Below the pieces are notes generated by a model. The model saw only the letters and a program-made list of their open reading frames with translations, had not been told where the DNA came from and ran no database searches. Of a stretch of 64,000 nucleotides of DNA, positions 54,011 through 63,752 are shown one piece after another. The DNA is from Pseudofrankia nepalensis (GTDB lineage: Bacteria; Actinomycetota; Actinomycetes; Frankiales; Frankiaceae), in the NCBI RefSeq assembly GCF_016786305.1, contig NZ_JADWYV010000004.1; one strand, 5' to 3'. The stretch's first letter is position 1, and the number at the start of each line of letters is the position of its first letter. A program made the translations under genes and the position numbers.

Positions 54011-55315
54011 ATGGCTTCGAACGAGTCACGAATCGTCGATTTCGCGAGAAACGCGAGATTCTCGCACCCCACCTCACGGCGCTCGTTCCTCGCCGCCATG
54101 GGCGCCGCGGGCATCGCTCTGGGTATCGGCGCCTGCGGCTCCGACTCCGACTCGTCGGCCGCGCCCGCCGGCGCCGGCGGGAGCGGCGGCGACGACCTGG
54201 TCCGCAAGAGCACCTTCTCCCAGGTGACCACGCTGTCCAACGACTTCTTCGTCGCCTTCAACGAGGGCGGCAAGCAGGCGATGGCCGCGTTAGGGGTGAA
54301 GATGTCCACCCTGGAGGACCAGGGGAACGTCAACACCGCCATCGGGCAGGTCGGCAACGTGCGGACCTCCGGCGGGGCGTCGATCTTCGGCACCCCGGCG
54401 ACCGAGGCCCAGGCGGCGGCCGTCACCAAGGCCTGCCAGTCCGCCGGCATCCTCTACGCCAGTTCCTACACCGCCCCGGCCTGGTACACCCCGGCCGACG
54501 CGGACAAGTGGGTCCGGTTCATGACACCGCCGTCCGTGAAGATCGCGGAGGCCACCGCGCGGGCGATGTTCGAGAAGGTCGGCGGCTCCGGCACGATCAT
54601 CCACGTCCCGGGCCAGAAGGGCTCCTCCGCCGACGACCAGCGCACCGCGGGCCTGAACGCGGCGCTGAAGGACTTCCCGAACATCAAGATCGTCACCGCG
54701 TCGCCGGGCAACTGGACCTCCGAGGACGCCCGTACCTCGCTGACGAACATCCTGCCGTCGGTCAAGGACTTCGTCGGCGTCTTCGCCCAGAACGACAGCG
54801 AGGCCGCCGGCGTCATCGCGGCGCTGGACGCCCAGCGCATCACCGGCAAGATCGTCGTCGGGTTCGACGGCAACCGGCAGAACATCGAGTACATCGCCCA
54901 GGGCAAGCAGTACCTGACCAGCGCGACCATCGGCGGTCTGACCGCCGGCCTGCTCGGGATCACCGTCTTCGACGTGCTGAACGACGTCGAGTTCTCCCTC
55001 CCGGAGAAGTTCATCTCCCAGGGCGCGCTGCTGGTCACCCCCGAGTCCGCCGACAAGGTGCTGAGCACCGTCTACGCCGACAAGCTGCCGTTCGACTGGC
55101 AGCTGATGAGCAAGGCCCTGCACCCGGACGACTGGGACCCGCAGACCCTGCTGAACCCGATCGACCCCAACGAGTTCTACAAGGGCGTCCCGCAGGACGA
55201 GTACAAGCTGAACTCCGCCTGGGCGTCCGCCGACATCGCCTCGGTGCGGACCACCTACGCGGACGCCTTCAAGTCGGGCCCGCTGTTCGAGTTCAAGGAC
55301 AGCCTCGTCGCCTGA
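54011..55315 (+). CDS. Sugar-type ABC transporter substrate-binding lipoprotein
   Basis: A 434-aa binding protein of the RbsB/Peripla_BP_4 kind. The N-terminus carries a twin-arginine motif (SRRSFLA) and a lipobox (GIGAC), so it may be exported folded and lipid-anchored. ATG 54011 has AAGGAG 8 nt upstream. It is followed by the matching ATPase and permease genes on the same strand. RbsB-type systems take up pentoses, polyols, autoinducer-2 or similar small hydroxylated molecules. Confidence 0.9.
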   Translation: MASNESRIVDFARNARFSHPTSRRSFLAAMGAAGIALGIGACGSDSDSSAAPAGAGGSGGDDLVRKSTFSQVTTLSNDFFVAFNEGGKQAMAALGVKMSTLEDQGNVNTAIGQVGNVRTSGGASIFGTPATEAQAAAVTKACQSAGILYASSYTAPAWYTPADADKWVRFMTPPSVKIAEATARAMFEKVGGSGTIIHVPGQKGSSADDQRTAGLNAALKDFPNIKIVTASPGNWTSEDARTSLTNILPSVKDFVGVFAQNDSEAAGVIAALDAQRITGKIVVGFDGNRQNIEYIAQGKQYLTSATIGGLTAGLLGITVFDVLNDVEFSLPEKFISQGALLVTPESADKVLSTVYADKLPFDWQLMSKALHPDDWDPQTLLNPIDPNEFYKGVPQDEYKLNSAWASADIASVRTTYADAFKSGPLFEFKDSLVA

Positions 55316-55368
55316 CGGGCCAGGCAGGCAGAAAGGCCAAGCAGACAGAAAGAGGGGTGGAGCCAGCC

Positions 55369-56898
55369 GTGCCCACGCAGTCGACCGTCGCCCTTGCGGG
55401 GATCTCCAAGCGCTACGGTCCCGTCCAGGCGCTGCGCGACGTGTCCCTGACGGTGGGCACGGGCGAGGTGCTGGGCCTCATCGGCGAGAACGGCGCCGGC
55501 AAGTCGACCCTGATCGGGGTGCTCAGCGGCACCGTCCGGCCGGACACCGGAACCATGACGGTGGGCGGCCGGGAGGCGCCGCTGGGCGACCCCCGGGCGC
55601 TCGGCGGCCTGGGTGTCGCCGTCGTGGTGCAGGAACAGGCCCTCGTCGAGTCGCTGCGCGTCTACGAGAACATCTACCTCGGCCGCGAGATCCGGACCGG
55701 TGGCCGGGGGCCCGGGCGCAAACGGCGGCTGCGGGCCGCCGCGACGGCGCTGCTGCGGGACATGCACGTCGACGACGTCAGGGCCGACGCCCTCGTCGCC
55801 GACCTGACCTACCCGCAGCGCCAGCTCGTCGAGATCGCCAAGGCGTTCGCGGACGCCCGCACCGCGGACACCCCGCCGCTCATCCTGCTCGACGAACCGA
55901 CCAGCGCCCTGTCCGAGCACGAGGCCGAGCTGCTGTTCTCGCTGATCGAGCGGTGGCGGGACCGGGCGTCGTTCATCTACGTCTCGCACATCCTGCCCGA
56001 CGTGCTGCGCCTGTCCACCCGGCTGCTGGTGCTGCGGGACGGGCAGGTGGTCGACGACGTCCACAACGAGGGCGTCACCGACCGGCGGCTGCACGAGCTG
56101 ATGGTCGGCCGGGAGCGCAGCGCTGACTACTACCGCGAGACCGACCAGACCGGCGCGAGCGCCACCGAGCCGATCCTCGAGATCAGGGGCGGATCGGTGG
56201 CCGGCGCGTTCACGGACGTGGACCTGGCGATCCGGCCCGGCGAGATCGTCGGCGTGGCGGGCGTGATCGGCTCCGGCAAGTCGGAGCTGGCCGCCGCGGT
56301 GGCCGGCGCGAGGTCGCTCGACGGCGGCTCGCTCACCGTCGACGGGCGCCGGCGCGACCGCTGGTCGGTCCGCCGGGCGGTGCGGGCCGGGGTCTGCTAC
56401 GTCCCGCCGGAACGGGCCAACGACTCCCTTTTCGTCACGATGTCGGTGCGCGGCAACATCTCCATCGGCTTCCTCGACCTGCTCACCTCCCGCTGGTCCG
56501 GGCTGCTCCGGCTGCGGGACGAGCGCGGGCGGGCGGCCGGGCTGGCGTCGCGGCTGCGCATCAAGACGGACTCGCTGGCCACTCCCATCCGGGAGCTCTC
56601 CGGCGGGAACCAGCAGAAGGCGGTGTTCGCCCGCTGGCTGGCCCGCAAGGTCCGCGTGTTCGTGCTCGACGACCCCACCCGCGGGATCGACGTGGGCACC
56701 CGCGAAGAGATCTACACGATGATCCGCGGCCTGACCCGGGACGGCGTCGGCGTGCTGCTGTGCGCCGAGTCGCTGGAAGAGATCATCGGCCTGGCTGACC
56801 GGATCGTCGTGCTCAAGGACGGCCGGGTGACGGCCGAGATCGCGTCGCCCGCGACCAGCAAACCCACCGACGTCGACGTCATCAGTCACATGATGTGA
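55369..56898 (+). CDS. Sugar-type ABC transporter ATP-binding protein (RbsA-like)
   Basis: A 509-aa double ATPase. The first domain has Walker A GENGAGKST near 40 and Walker B LILLDEPTSAL near 172. The second has Walker A GVIGSGKSE near 300, signature LSGGNQQK near 408 and Walker B VFVLDDPTRGID near 430. The first signature is degenerate (LTYPQRQ), normal for this family. GTG 55369 has GGTGGAG 6 nt upstream; GTG 55357 is an alternative. Energises the permease encoded next. Confidence 0.92.
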   Translation: MPTQSTVALAGISKRYGPVQALRDVSLTVGTGEVLGLIGENGAGKSTLIGVLSGTVRPDTGTMTVGGREAPLGDPRALGGLGVAVVVQEQALVESLRVYENIYLGREIRTGGRGPGRKRRLRAAATALLRDMHVDDVRADALVADLTYPQRQLVEIAKAFADARTADTPPLILLDEPTSALSEHEAELLFSLIERWRDRASFIYVSHILPDVLRLSTRLLVLRDGQVVDDVHNEGVTDRRLHELMVGRERSADYYRETDQTGASATEPILEIRGGSVAGAFTDVDLAIRPGEIVGVAGVIGSGKSELAAAVAGARSLDGGSLTVDGRRRDRWSVRRAVRAGVCYVPPERANDSLFVTMSVRGNISIGFLDLLTSRWSGLLRLRDERGRAAGLASRLRIKTDSLATPIRELSGGNQQKAVFARWLARKVRVFVLDDPTRGIDVGTREEIYTMIRGLTRDGVGVLLCAESLEEIIGLADRIVVLKDGRVTAEIASPATSKPTDVDVISHMM

Positions 56899-56905
56899 GG
56901 ACCCC

Positions 56906-57955
56906 GTGACCCACAACTCGACCGATCTGGCGGCGCCGCAGGTCGCCGGCCCTCGGGGCGACCCCTCGGCGCCGCCCGACCGCTCCGGGCTCACCGCGCT
57001 CACCGCGGTCACCGCCACGCTGTCGCGCAGCCGCACGGTCGCCGTCCCGATCATCGCGCTGCTGGCGCTCATCATCTACTTCGGCAGCCAGAACTCGGCG
57101 TTCCTGTCGACCGACTCGGCGCAGAACATCCTGCGGCAGATGGCGTTCCTGACCGTCATCGCGCTCGCGGGAACGTTCGTCATCCTCATCGGCGGCATCG
57201 ACCTGTCGGTGGCGGCGAACGCGACGCTGGCCGGCATCCTCATCGCCACCTGGATCGACTCGCTCGGCGGGCCGCTGGCGATCGTCGCCGTGCTCGCGGT
57301 CGGCGGTCTGGTGGGCCTGGTCAACGGGCTCATCACCACCATGTTGCGGGTTCCGTCGTTCCTGGTGACGCTGGGAATGATGTCGGTCCTCAACGGAGTC
57401 TCGAACACGATCTCCGACGGCGGCCCGGTGGCCTTCAGCTCCGGGCTGCTGCACACGCTCGTCAACGAGTCGTCGATCCCCGGCATCCCGAACGGCGCGC
57501 TCATCGCCCTGGTGCTGACGGCACTGCTGACCGTGCTCGCGTTCGCCTCCTCGTTCGGCCGGCACCTCTACGCGGTGGGCGGCAACGAGCGTGCCGCGCG
57601 GCTGTCCGGCGTGCGGGTGCAGGCCGTGAAGCTGCTGGTCTTCGCGCTCGCCGGGGTCATCGCGGCCGTCGCCGGCATCATCTTCACCGGCCAGGCCAGC
57701 ACCGGCGTGCCGCTCGGCGCCGACCCCAGCCTGCTGAACTCGATCGCGGCGATCGTCGTCGGTGGCACCGCGCTGTCCGGCGGCGTCGGCGGGCCGCACC
57801 GCACCCTGCTCGGCGCGCTGGTCATCGTCATCCTCGGCGCCGGCATGGACATCACCGCCGTCGACCCGTACACGCAGCTCATCGTCAAGGGCGCGGTGGT
57901 CATCGCGGCCGTCGCGATCACCATCGACCGCCGCCGCTATGGACTGATCAAATGA
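56906..57955 (+). CDS. Sugar-type ABC transporter permease (RbsC-like)
   Basis: A 349-aa membrane protein with eight to ten hydrophobic helices. It has the RbsC-family signatures LIGGIDLSVAANATL near 95, the cytoplasmic loop YAVGGNERAARLSGV near 220 and GGTALSGGVGG near 285. GTG 56906 follows GAGGAC. Its stop overlaps the first SDR gene by 4 bp (ATGA), so transport and oxidation are translationally linked. Confidence 0.92.
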   Translation: MTHNSTDLAAPQVAGPRGDPSAPPDRSGLTALTAVTATLSRSRTVAVPIIALLALIIYFGSQNSAFLSTDSAQNILRQMAFLTVIALAGTFVILIGGIDLSVAANATLAGILIATWIDSLGGPLAIVAVLAVGGLVGLVNGLITTMLRVPSFLVTLGMMSVLNGVSNTISDGGPVAFSSGLLHTLVNESSIPGIPNGALIALVLTALLTVLAFASSFGRHLYAVGGNERAARLSGVRVQAVKLLVFALAGVIAAVAGIIFTGQASTGVPLGADPSLLNSIAAIVVGGTALSGGVGGPHRTLLGALVIVILGAGMDITAVDPYTQLIVKGAVVIAAVAITIDRRRYGLIK

Positions 57956-58794
57956 GCGCGGGCAGCGGGCGGGTAGCCGGCAAGGTCGCCCTGATCACCG
58001 GCGCCGCGCGCGGGCAGGGCCGCGCCCACGCCGTCCGGCTGGCCTCCGAAGGCGCCGACATCATCGCGCTCGACGCCTGCGCGCCGATGAGCACCGTGCC
58101 CTACCGGCTCGCCGGCGAGGCGGAGCTGGCCGAGACCGCCGCGCTGGTCGAGGCGCTGGGCCAGCGGGTCGTCGCCCGCCGCGCGGACGTGCGCGACCTG
58201 GCCGCGGTGACGGCCGCCGTCGACGAGGGGGTCGCCGAGCTCGGCCGGCTCGACATCGTCGTCGCCAACGCGGGTGTCAACACGCCGGCGCCCATGGTGG
58301 AGATGACCGAACAGATCTGGCTGGAGATCATCGACGTCGACCTGAACGGCGTCTGGCGCACCTGCCGCGCGGCCATCCCCCATGTCATCGCCGGCGGCCG
58401 GGGCGGCGCGATCATCCTCACCAGCTCCGCGGCCGGGCTGAAGGCCTACGCCAACATCGCGCACTACACGGCGGCCAAGCACGGCGTCGTCGGCCTGATG
58501 AAGACCCTCGCCCAGGAGCTGGCGCCGCACCGGATCAGGGTCACGACGGTGAACCCCACCCAGGTCGACACCCCGATGATCATGAACGAGCCGATGTACC
58601 GGCTGTTCTGCCCGGAGGTCGACAACCCCACCCGGGCGGACTTCGCGCCGGTGTCGCGGGCGATGAACGCGCTGCCGATCCCCTGGGTCGAGCCCGAGGA
58701 CGTCAGCAACGCGGTCCTCTTCCTCGCCTCCGACGAAGCCCGGTACATCACCGGGGTCGCCCTGCCGGTCGACGCCGGCGTACTGGTCAAGTGA
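57952..58794 (+). CDS. Mycofactocin-coupled SDR family oxidoreductase
   Basis: A 280-aa SDR of the mycofactocin-dependent group, recognised by the cofactor region GKVALITGAARGQGRAHAVR, NAGVN near 105 and the catalytic YTAAK near 172, and by the C-terminal segment NPTQVDTPMIMNE followed by PMYRLFCPE. These dehydrogenases hold NAD tightly and pass electrons to mycofactocin, oxidising alcohols. No mft biosynthesis genes are in this window. Coupled by 4 bp to the permease gene and closely similar to the next gene. Confidence 0.9.
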   Translation: MSAGSGRVAGKVALITGAARGQGRAHAVRLASEGADIIALDACAPMSTVPYRLAGEAELAETAALVEALGQRVVARRADVRDLAAVTAAVDEGVAELGRLDIVVANAGVNTPAPMVEMTEQIWLEIIDVDLNGVWRTCRAAIPHVIAGGRGGAIILTSSAAGLKAYANIAHYTAAKHGVVGLMKTLAQELAPHRIRVTTVNPTQVDTPMIMNEPMYRLFCPEVDNPTRADFAPVSRAMNALPIPWVEPEDVSNAVLFLASDEARYITGVALPVDAGVLVK

Positions 58795-58817
58795 CATCAC
58801 GACGCAAGGAGGCGGAC

Positions 58818-59651
58818 ATGGCGGGCCGAGTCGACGGCAAGGTCGCGTTCATCACCGGGGCGGCCCGGGGGCAGGGCCGCAGCCACGCGGTGCGCCTGGC
58901 CGAGGAGGGCGCCGACATCATCGCGGTCGACCTGTGCGCCGAGGTCGAGACCACCGACTACGCGGGGGCGACCCCGGACGATCTCGCCGAGACCGTCGCG
59001 ATGGTCGAGAAGGTCGGCCGCAGGATCGTCGCGGCCGAGGCGGACGTGCGCGACACCGAGTCGCTGCGCGCCGCGCTCGACCGCGGGGTCGCGGAGCTCG
59101 GCCGGCTCGACATCGTCGTCGCCAACGCCGGCATCCTGTCGAACGGCCCGTCCCACGAGCTGACCGAGCAGACGTGGGGCGAGATGATCGACATCAACCT
59201 GAGCGGGGTGTGGCGCACCTGCAAGGTCGCCATCCCGCACCTGGTGGCCACCGGCGACGGCGGTTCGGTCATCCTGGTCAGCTCGGTCGCCGGGCTGCGT
59301 TCCTACTCGGGCGTCAGCCACTACGTCTCGGCCAAGCACGGCGTCGTCGGCCTGATGAAGACCCTGGCCCAGGAGCTCGCCCCGCACCGCGTCCGGGTCA
59401 ACACCGTGAACCCGACCCAGGTCGACACCCCGATGATCCAGAACGAGAGCATGTACCACCTCTTCTGCCCGGACATCCCCAACCCCACCCGGGAGGACTT
59501 CGGCAAGGCGTCGTCGGACACGATCCTGCTGCCGATCGACTGGGTCGAGTCGATCGACGTGAGCAACGCCGTCCTCTTCCTCGCCTCGGAGGAGGCCCGC
59601 TACATCACCGGGGTGGCCCTGCCGATCGACGCCGGCGCCCTGGTGCTCTGA
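58818..59651 (+). CDS. Mycofactocin-coupled SDR family oxidoreductase, second copy
   Basis: A 277-aa paralogue of the preceding SDR, sharing AFITGAARGQGRSHAVRLAE near 12, YVSAK near 175 and NPTQVDTPMIQNE. ATG 58818 has AAGGAGG 5 nt upstream, nine codons after an in-frame GTG with no ribosome-binding site. Two similar but distinct enzymes in one operon suggest either two steps on the same molecule or two related alcohols. Confidence 0.9.
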   Translation: MAGRVDGKVAFITGAARGQGRSHAVRLAEEGADIIAVDLCAEVETTDYAGATPDDLAETVAMVEKVGRRIVAAEADVRDTESLRAALDRGVAELGRLDIVVANAGILSNGPSHELTEQTWGEMIDINLSGVWRTCKVAIPHLVATGDGGSVILVSSVAGLRSYSGVSHYVSAKHGVVGLMKTLAQELAPHRVRVNTVNPTQVDTPMIQNESMYHLFCPDIPNPTREDFGKASSDTILLPIDWVESIDVSNAVLFLASEEARYITGVALPIDAGALVL

Positions 59652-59673
59652 CCGGTCAGCTGACCGCGGACGC

Positions 59674-59725
<52 letters not shown>

Positions 59726-59756
59726 ACGACGGTGCTTCGCCTGGTCCGTCGGGTTC

Positions 59757-61850
59757 CTAGCCGACGAACCTCGCCACGGCCTCACGGGTGACGTGAGCCG
59801 GGGCTTCGCCGTGACGGTCGAAGGGCATCGAATACGTCGCCCTGCCCTGGGTGCGGGAACGCAGGACACCGACGTAACCGAACATCTCCGCCAGGGGAAC
59901 GGCGGCCCAGACCATCCGGGCGCCGCGACGTTCGTCCAGGGCGCGGACGGTGCCCCGGCGGGCGACGAGGTCGCCGACGACGTCACCCAGGTACTCCGGT
60001 GGCGTCACGACCTCGACGGACATCACCGGCTCGAGCAGCACCGGGCTGGCCTGGCGGACCGCGATCCTGAACGCCATGGCGGCGGCGGCGCGGAACGCCA
60101 GGTCGGACGAGTCCTTCTCGTGGTACTGCCCGTCGACGAGCTCCACCCGAACCCCGACGACTGGATGGCCGGTCAGCACTCCGGCCTGCATCGCGTCGCC
60201 GACGCCAGCCTCGACGGCCGGGATGTACTCCTTCGGCACCGCGCCCCCCGTGACGAGGTTGTGGAACTCGTACGTCGGATCGTCCGGGCTGGAACGTGGC
60301 AGCGGCAGCAGGTTGAGGACGACCTTCGCATACTGCCCGCGCCCTCCGTCCTGTTTCTTGTGCATGTATGTCACCTGTTCCACGGCCCGGCCGATGGTCT
60401 CCCGGTACGACACCCGCGGGGCGCCGGTGGTGACCTCGACGCCGAACTCGGCGCGCATCCGCTCGACCAGTACCTGCAGGTGCAGCTCGCCCATGCCGGA
60501 CAGAATGGTCTGCCCGGTCTCCGGATCCCGGTGGGCCCGGAACGTCGGGTCCTCGGCGGCGAGATTCGCGATCGTCGCCGAGAGCCCGTCGGCGTCGGCC
60601 TTGCTCCTGGGCTCGACCGCGACCGCGAGCACCGGTTCCGGGAACGTCATGGACTCCAGCAGCACCTGATGCGCCGGGTCGCACAGGGTGTCGCCGGTCG
60701 TCGTGTGCCTGAGGCCCTGCACGGCGACGATCTCACCGGCTGTCGCCGTCGCCCGTTCGGTGCGGCGGTCGGCGTGCATCTGGTAGATCTTGCCGATCCT
60801 TTCCTTCCGGTCCCGGGTCGTGTTCATCACCTGAGTGCCTCCGGTCACCTGCCCGGAATAGAGCCTGAGATACGTGAGCCTGCCGAGGTGCCGGTCGACC
60901 TGCACCTTGAACGCGAGCGCGGTGAACGGCTGGTCCGGCGCGCACGGACGTTCCACGGCGGGCCGTCCGTCCAAGGTCGTGCCAGGTACCGGCGGTACGT
61001 CCAGCGGGCTCGGCAGGTAGTCGACGATCGCGTCCAGCAGTGGCTGCACCCCCTTGTTCTTGAACGCGGACCCGCACAGCACCGGGTTGGCCGCGCCGGA
61101 GATCGTGGCGCGGCGGATGCCGGCGTTGATCTCGGCGGCCGTCAGGTCGGCGCCGGCGAGATAGCGCTCCAGCACCGTGTCGTCCACCGCGGCCAGGGCC
61201 TCCAGCAGCTGTTCCCGGTGGTGGCGGGCCTCCTCCCGTAGCCGGGCCGGGATCTCGCCGACGACGAGGTCGTCGCCGGGCCAGGTCAGCGCGGTCATCT
61301 CCACCAGGTCGACGACGCCGGCGAAGTCCGGCCCGACGCCGATCGGCAACTGCGTCACCAGCGGGGTGACGCCGAGCCGGTCGACCATCATCTCGACGCA
61401 GCGGAAGAGGTTGGCGCCGACCCGGTCCATCTTGTTGACGAAGCAGATGCGCGGTACGTGGTACCTGTCGGCCTGCCGCCACACGTTCTCGGTCTGCGGT
61501 TCGACACCGGCGACCCCGTCGTAGGCGGTGACGCAGCCGTCGAGAACCCGCAGCGACCGTTCCACCTCCACGGTGAAATCCACGTGGCCGGGGGTGTCGA
61601 TGATCTGGATGGTGTGGTCACGCCATTCACAGCGGGTCGCCGCCGCGGTGATCGTGATGCCTCGGTCCCGTTCCTGCGCGGTGGTGTCCATGACCGTCGT
61701 GCCGTCGTGGACCTCGCCCATCTTGTGGGTGGTGCCGGTGTAGAACAGGATCCGCTCGGTCATGGTGGTCTTGCCGGCGTCGATGTGGGCCATGATGCCG
61801 ATGGTGCGAAGCCGTGCCAGGCCGGTGTGGTCGGTGCGTGCCGGTGTCAT
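59757..61850 (-). CDS. Elongation factor G (paralogue, not in a str operon)
   Basis: A 697-aa translational GTPase of full EF-G length. G1 AHIDAGKTT near 18-26, switch I DRGITITAAAT near 57-67, G3 DTPGHVDF near 80-87 and G4 NKMD near 135-138 are present. The domain IV/V segments GGRGQYAKV and EMFGYVGVLRSRTQGRA are well conserved. ATG 61850 has GGGAG 8 nt upstream. There are no rpsL/rpsG/tuf neighbours, so it is a second EF-G gene. Paralogues can specialise in ribosome recycling or stress, but the canonical motifs here would also allow normal translocation. Confidence 0.92.
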   Translation of the reverse strand: MTPARTDHTGLARLRTIGIMAHIDAGKTTMTERILFYTGTTHKMGEVHDGTTVMDTTAQERDRGITITAAATRCEWRDHTIQIIDTPGHVDFTVEVERSLRVLDGCVTAYDGVAGVEPQTENVWRQADRYHVPRICFVNKMDRVGANLFRCVEMMVDRLGVTPLVTQLPIGVGPDFAGVVDLVEMTALTWPGDDLVVGEIPARLREEARHHREQLLEALAAVDDTVLERYLAGADLTAAEINAGIRRATISGAANPVLCGSAFKNKGVQPLLDAIVDYLPSPLDVPPVPGTTLDGRPAVERPCAPDQPFTALAFKVQVDRHLGRLTYLRLYSGQVTGGTQVMNTTRDRKERIGKIYQMHADRRTERATATAGEIVAVQGLRHTTTGDTLCDPAHQVLLESMTFPEPVLAVAVEPRSKADADGLSATIANLAAEDPTFRAHRDPETGQTILSGMGELHLQVLVERMRAEFGVEVTTGAPRVSYRETIGRAVEQVTYMHKKQDGGRGQYAKVVLNLLPLPRSSPDDPTYEFHNLVTGGAVPKEYIPAVEAGVGDAMQAGVLTGHPVVGVRVELVDGQYHEKDSSDLAFRAAAAMAFRIAVRQASPVLLEPVMSVEVVTPPEYLGDVVGDLVARRGTVRALDERRGARMVWAAVPLAEMFGYVGVLRSRTQGRATYSMPFDRHGEAPAHVTREAVARFVG

Positions 61851-61990
61851 CGCGGGTTCTCCCAGAACGTGTTCGTGATCAATGGACACGTGGGAGCCCG
61901 CGGTCAGGCGGACGGGACGCGGAAACCCCCCGGCCGAAGCCGGGACGGGGCGCGCGTCGATACGGCGGTTGTGGCGAGACGCCGCCGGGC

Positions 61991-62098
61991 CTAACCGCGG
62001 GCGGCGATGGATGCCAGCGTGAACCGGTGCAGCATGCGCCCGACCGGCAGCGCGGCCCGACGGGCCGCGTCGCGGTGACGGGGGCGCGGGGCTGTCAT
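61991..62098 (-). other. Possible 35-codon leader peptide upstream of EF-G
   Basis: ATG at 62098 opens a 35-codon frame (MTAPRPRHRDAARRAALPVG..., ending TLASIAARG). A GAGGAG lies 12 nt upstream and a closer GGAG abuts the ATG, so the initiation signal is imperfect. It lies 140 bp before the EF-G start on the same strand and is Arg-rich. It could be a leader controlling EF-G, or chance. Confidence 0.25.
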
Positions 62099-62351
62099 CT
62101 CCGGTCTCCACTCCTCGCGGTTTCGCGTCATGCTAAGGGCGACAATCGACCATGTCGACCCGTTTTTTCGGGTTTGCCCGCAAGCCCGGCCGCCGGCGGG
62201 CCCGGCCGGGTCGTCACCGCCCCACGCGCACCGGAGCGACCACGGAACGGCCTCGCGGTTACGGCGTGCGCCGGGCCTCGGCCTTCCCCCGTCCCTGCCT
62301 CCCCCTTCAGGCGGCGGGAACGGGGAGCACGAGACCCGCCGGGCCAGGGTC

Positions 62352-63524
62352 TCAGGCGCCGATCAGTGCCTGCGCGTTGTCGTGCATCACCAGCTGGATC
62401 TCGGCGTCGGTGTAGCCGGCGGACTCGAGGTCCTTGGTGAACGCCAGCGGGTCGGCCAGGCCCTCGACGTGCGGCCAGTCGGAGCCCAGCAGGATCCGGT
62501 CGGCGCCGATCAGCGTCTTGAGCTCGTCGAGGTCGTTCTCGTGGAACGGCGAGACCCACACCTGCCGGCGGAACGTCTCACGCGGGTCCTCGGCCCACGC
62601 CGCCGGGTTCTGCACGAACGACTTCTTCAGCCGCTTGAACAGCGGGGTCACCCAGTCCGAGCCGGTCTCGATCGCCGCGAACCGCAGGTTCGGATGGCGG
62701 CGCAGGGTGCCCTGCGCCAGCAGCGCCGCGAACGTGTCGGCGACCCCCGTCGCCGACAGCAGGGCGCGCAACGGGGTCATCCGGAACGCCTCGGTCTCGT
62801 CGCTCTCGCTCCACCAGCCGATCAGCTCCGCGTACACGTCGTCGCCGCCGTGGTAGGCGCACACCACGCCCGACTCGTTCGCCAACGCCCAGAACTCGTC
62901 GAACATCCGGTCCGCCGGCGACTTCAGGCCCTGCTCGGTGAGCACCGGCCCGGCGCGCATCACCAGAATGCGCGCACCCCGGTCCAGCGCCCAGCGCAGC
63001 TCGGTGACCGCCGCGGCCGGGTCCGACAGCGACACGTACGGCGCCGCGAAGATCTTGTTCTGGTAGGCGAACCCCCAGTCCTCGTCGAGCCACCGGTTGA
63101 ACGCCCGAAACGCCGCCCGCGCCGCCGGCAGGTCGTCCTTCAGCGCCCGCTCCATGCCGACACCCAGCGTCGGGAAGAAGAACGCCCCGTCCAGCCCCAG
63201 CTCGTCCATCACCCGCAGCCGCGCGTCCCGGTTCTGGTACTCGGGCCGCGGGGGCGCCAGCTCGCCGAACAACTTGACCACCGGGCCGCCGACCTCACCC
63301 CGGAAGTACTGCTCCAACGCACCCGGCTTGGCCAGCGCGGAGAACGTCGGGTTCGGCAGGAACCGGTTCACCTTGCCGCCGACCAGCAGCCGCGTCCTGC
63401 CGTCCACCTGCGCCCACTGCATGCAGCGCCTGGCGAACTCGGGCTCGATATGACGGGTGAACGCGTCCAACGTCTCGTAGTAGTGATTGTCCGCGTCGAA
63501 GGCACGCAGCCCTGCCACCACCAT
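62352..63524 (-). CDS. Amidohydrolase family protein
   Basis: A 390-aa TIM-barrel hydrolase of the amidohydrolase_2 type. The first-strand motif reads FDADNHYYE (DxDxH variant of DxHxH), AYHGGDD lies mid-barrel, and the last-strand Asp is in ILLGSDWPHVEG near 345. These match the ACMSD/gamma-resorcylate decarboxylase-like branch, which works on aromatic or CoA-linked acids. ATG 63524 has GAGGAG 5 nt upstream. It lies upstream of nothing co-directional except EF-G; an IclR regulator end is 230 bp away. Confidence 0.88.
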   Translation of the reverse strand: MVVAGLRAFDADNHYYETLDAFTRHIEPEFARRCMQWAQVDGRTRLLVGGKVNRFLPNPTFSALAKPGALEQYFRGEVGGPVVKLFGELAPPRPEYQNRDARLRVMDELGLDGAFFFPTLGVGMERALKDDLPAARAAFRAFNRWLDEDWGFAYQNKIFAAPYVSLSDPAAAVTELRWALDRGARILVMRAGPVLTEQGLKSPADRMFDEFWALANESGVVCAYHGGDDVYAELIGWWSESDETEAFRMTPLRALLSATGVADTFAALLAQGTLRRHPNLRFAAIETGSDWVTPLFKRLKKSFVQNPAAWAEDPRETFRRQVWVSPFHENDLDELKTLIGADRILLGSDWPHVEGLADPLAFTKDLESAGYTDAEIQLVMHDNAQALIGA

Positions 63525-63713
63525 GCCAGCTCCTCATCCCACGTCGCCGTGCCGCCTGTCGAAGGAGCGCAGCTCCCCTCATCCCAAAACCTAGAATCAG
63601 GTTTCAAGAACGTCAAGCGATAGGAATGCCTCAGCCGCAGGCATGCCCGCTCACGGCGTCGACCGGGTGCAATCGCGTTCTAGTTCTTCCTGACCCGCGG
63701 TCCACCTCGCGAA

Positions 63714-63735
63714 CCCCGGCCGCGCAAGGCCGGGG
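63714..63735. terminator. Terminator of the IclR gene
   Basis: A perfect 8-bp stem CCCCGGCC / GGCCGGGG with the loop GCGCAA, 18 bp after the stop codon of the minus-strand IclR gene. Confidence 0.65.
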
Positions 63736-63752
63736 CGCGAGCGCCACCGCGC

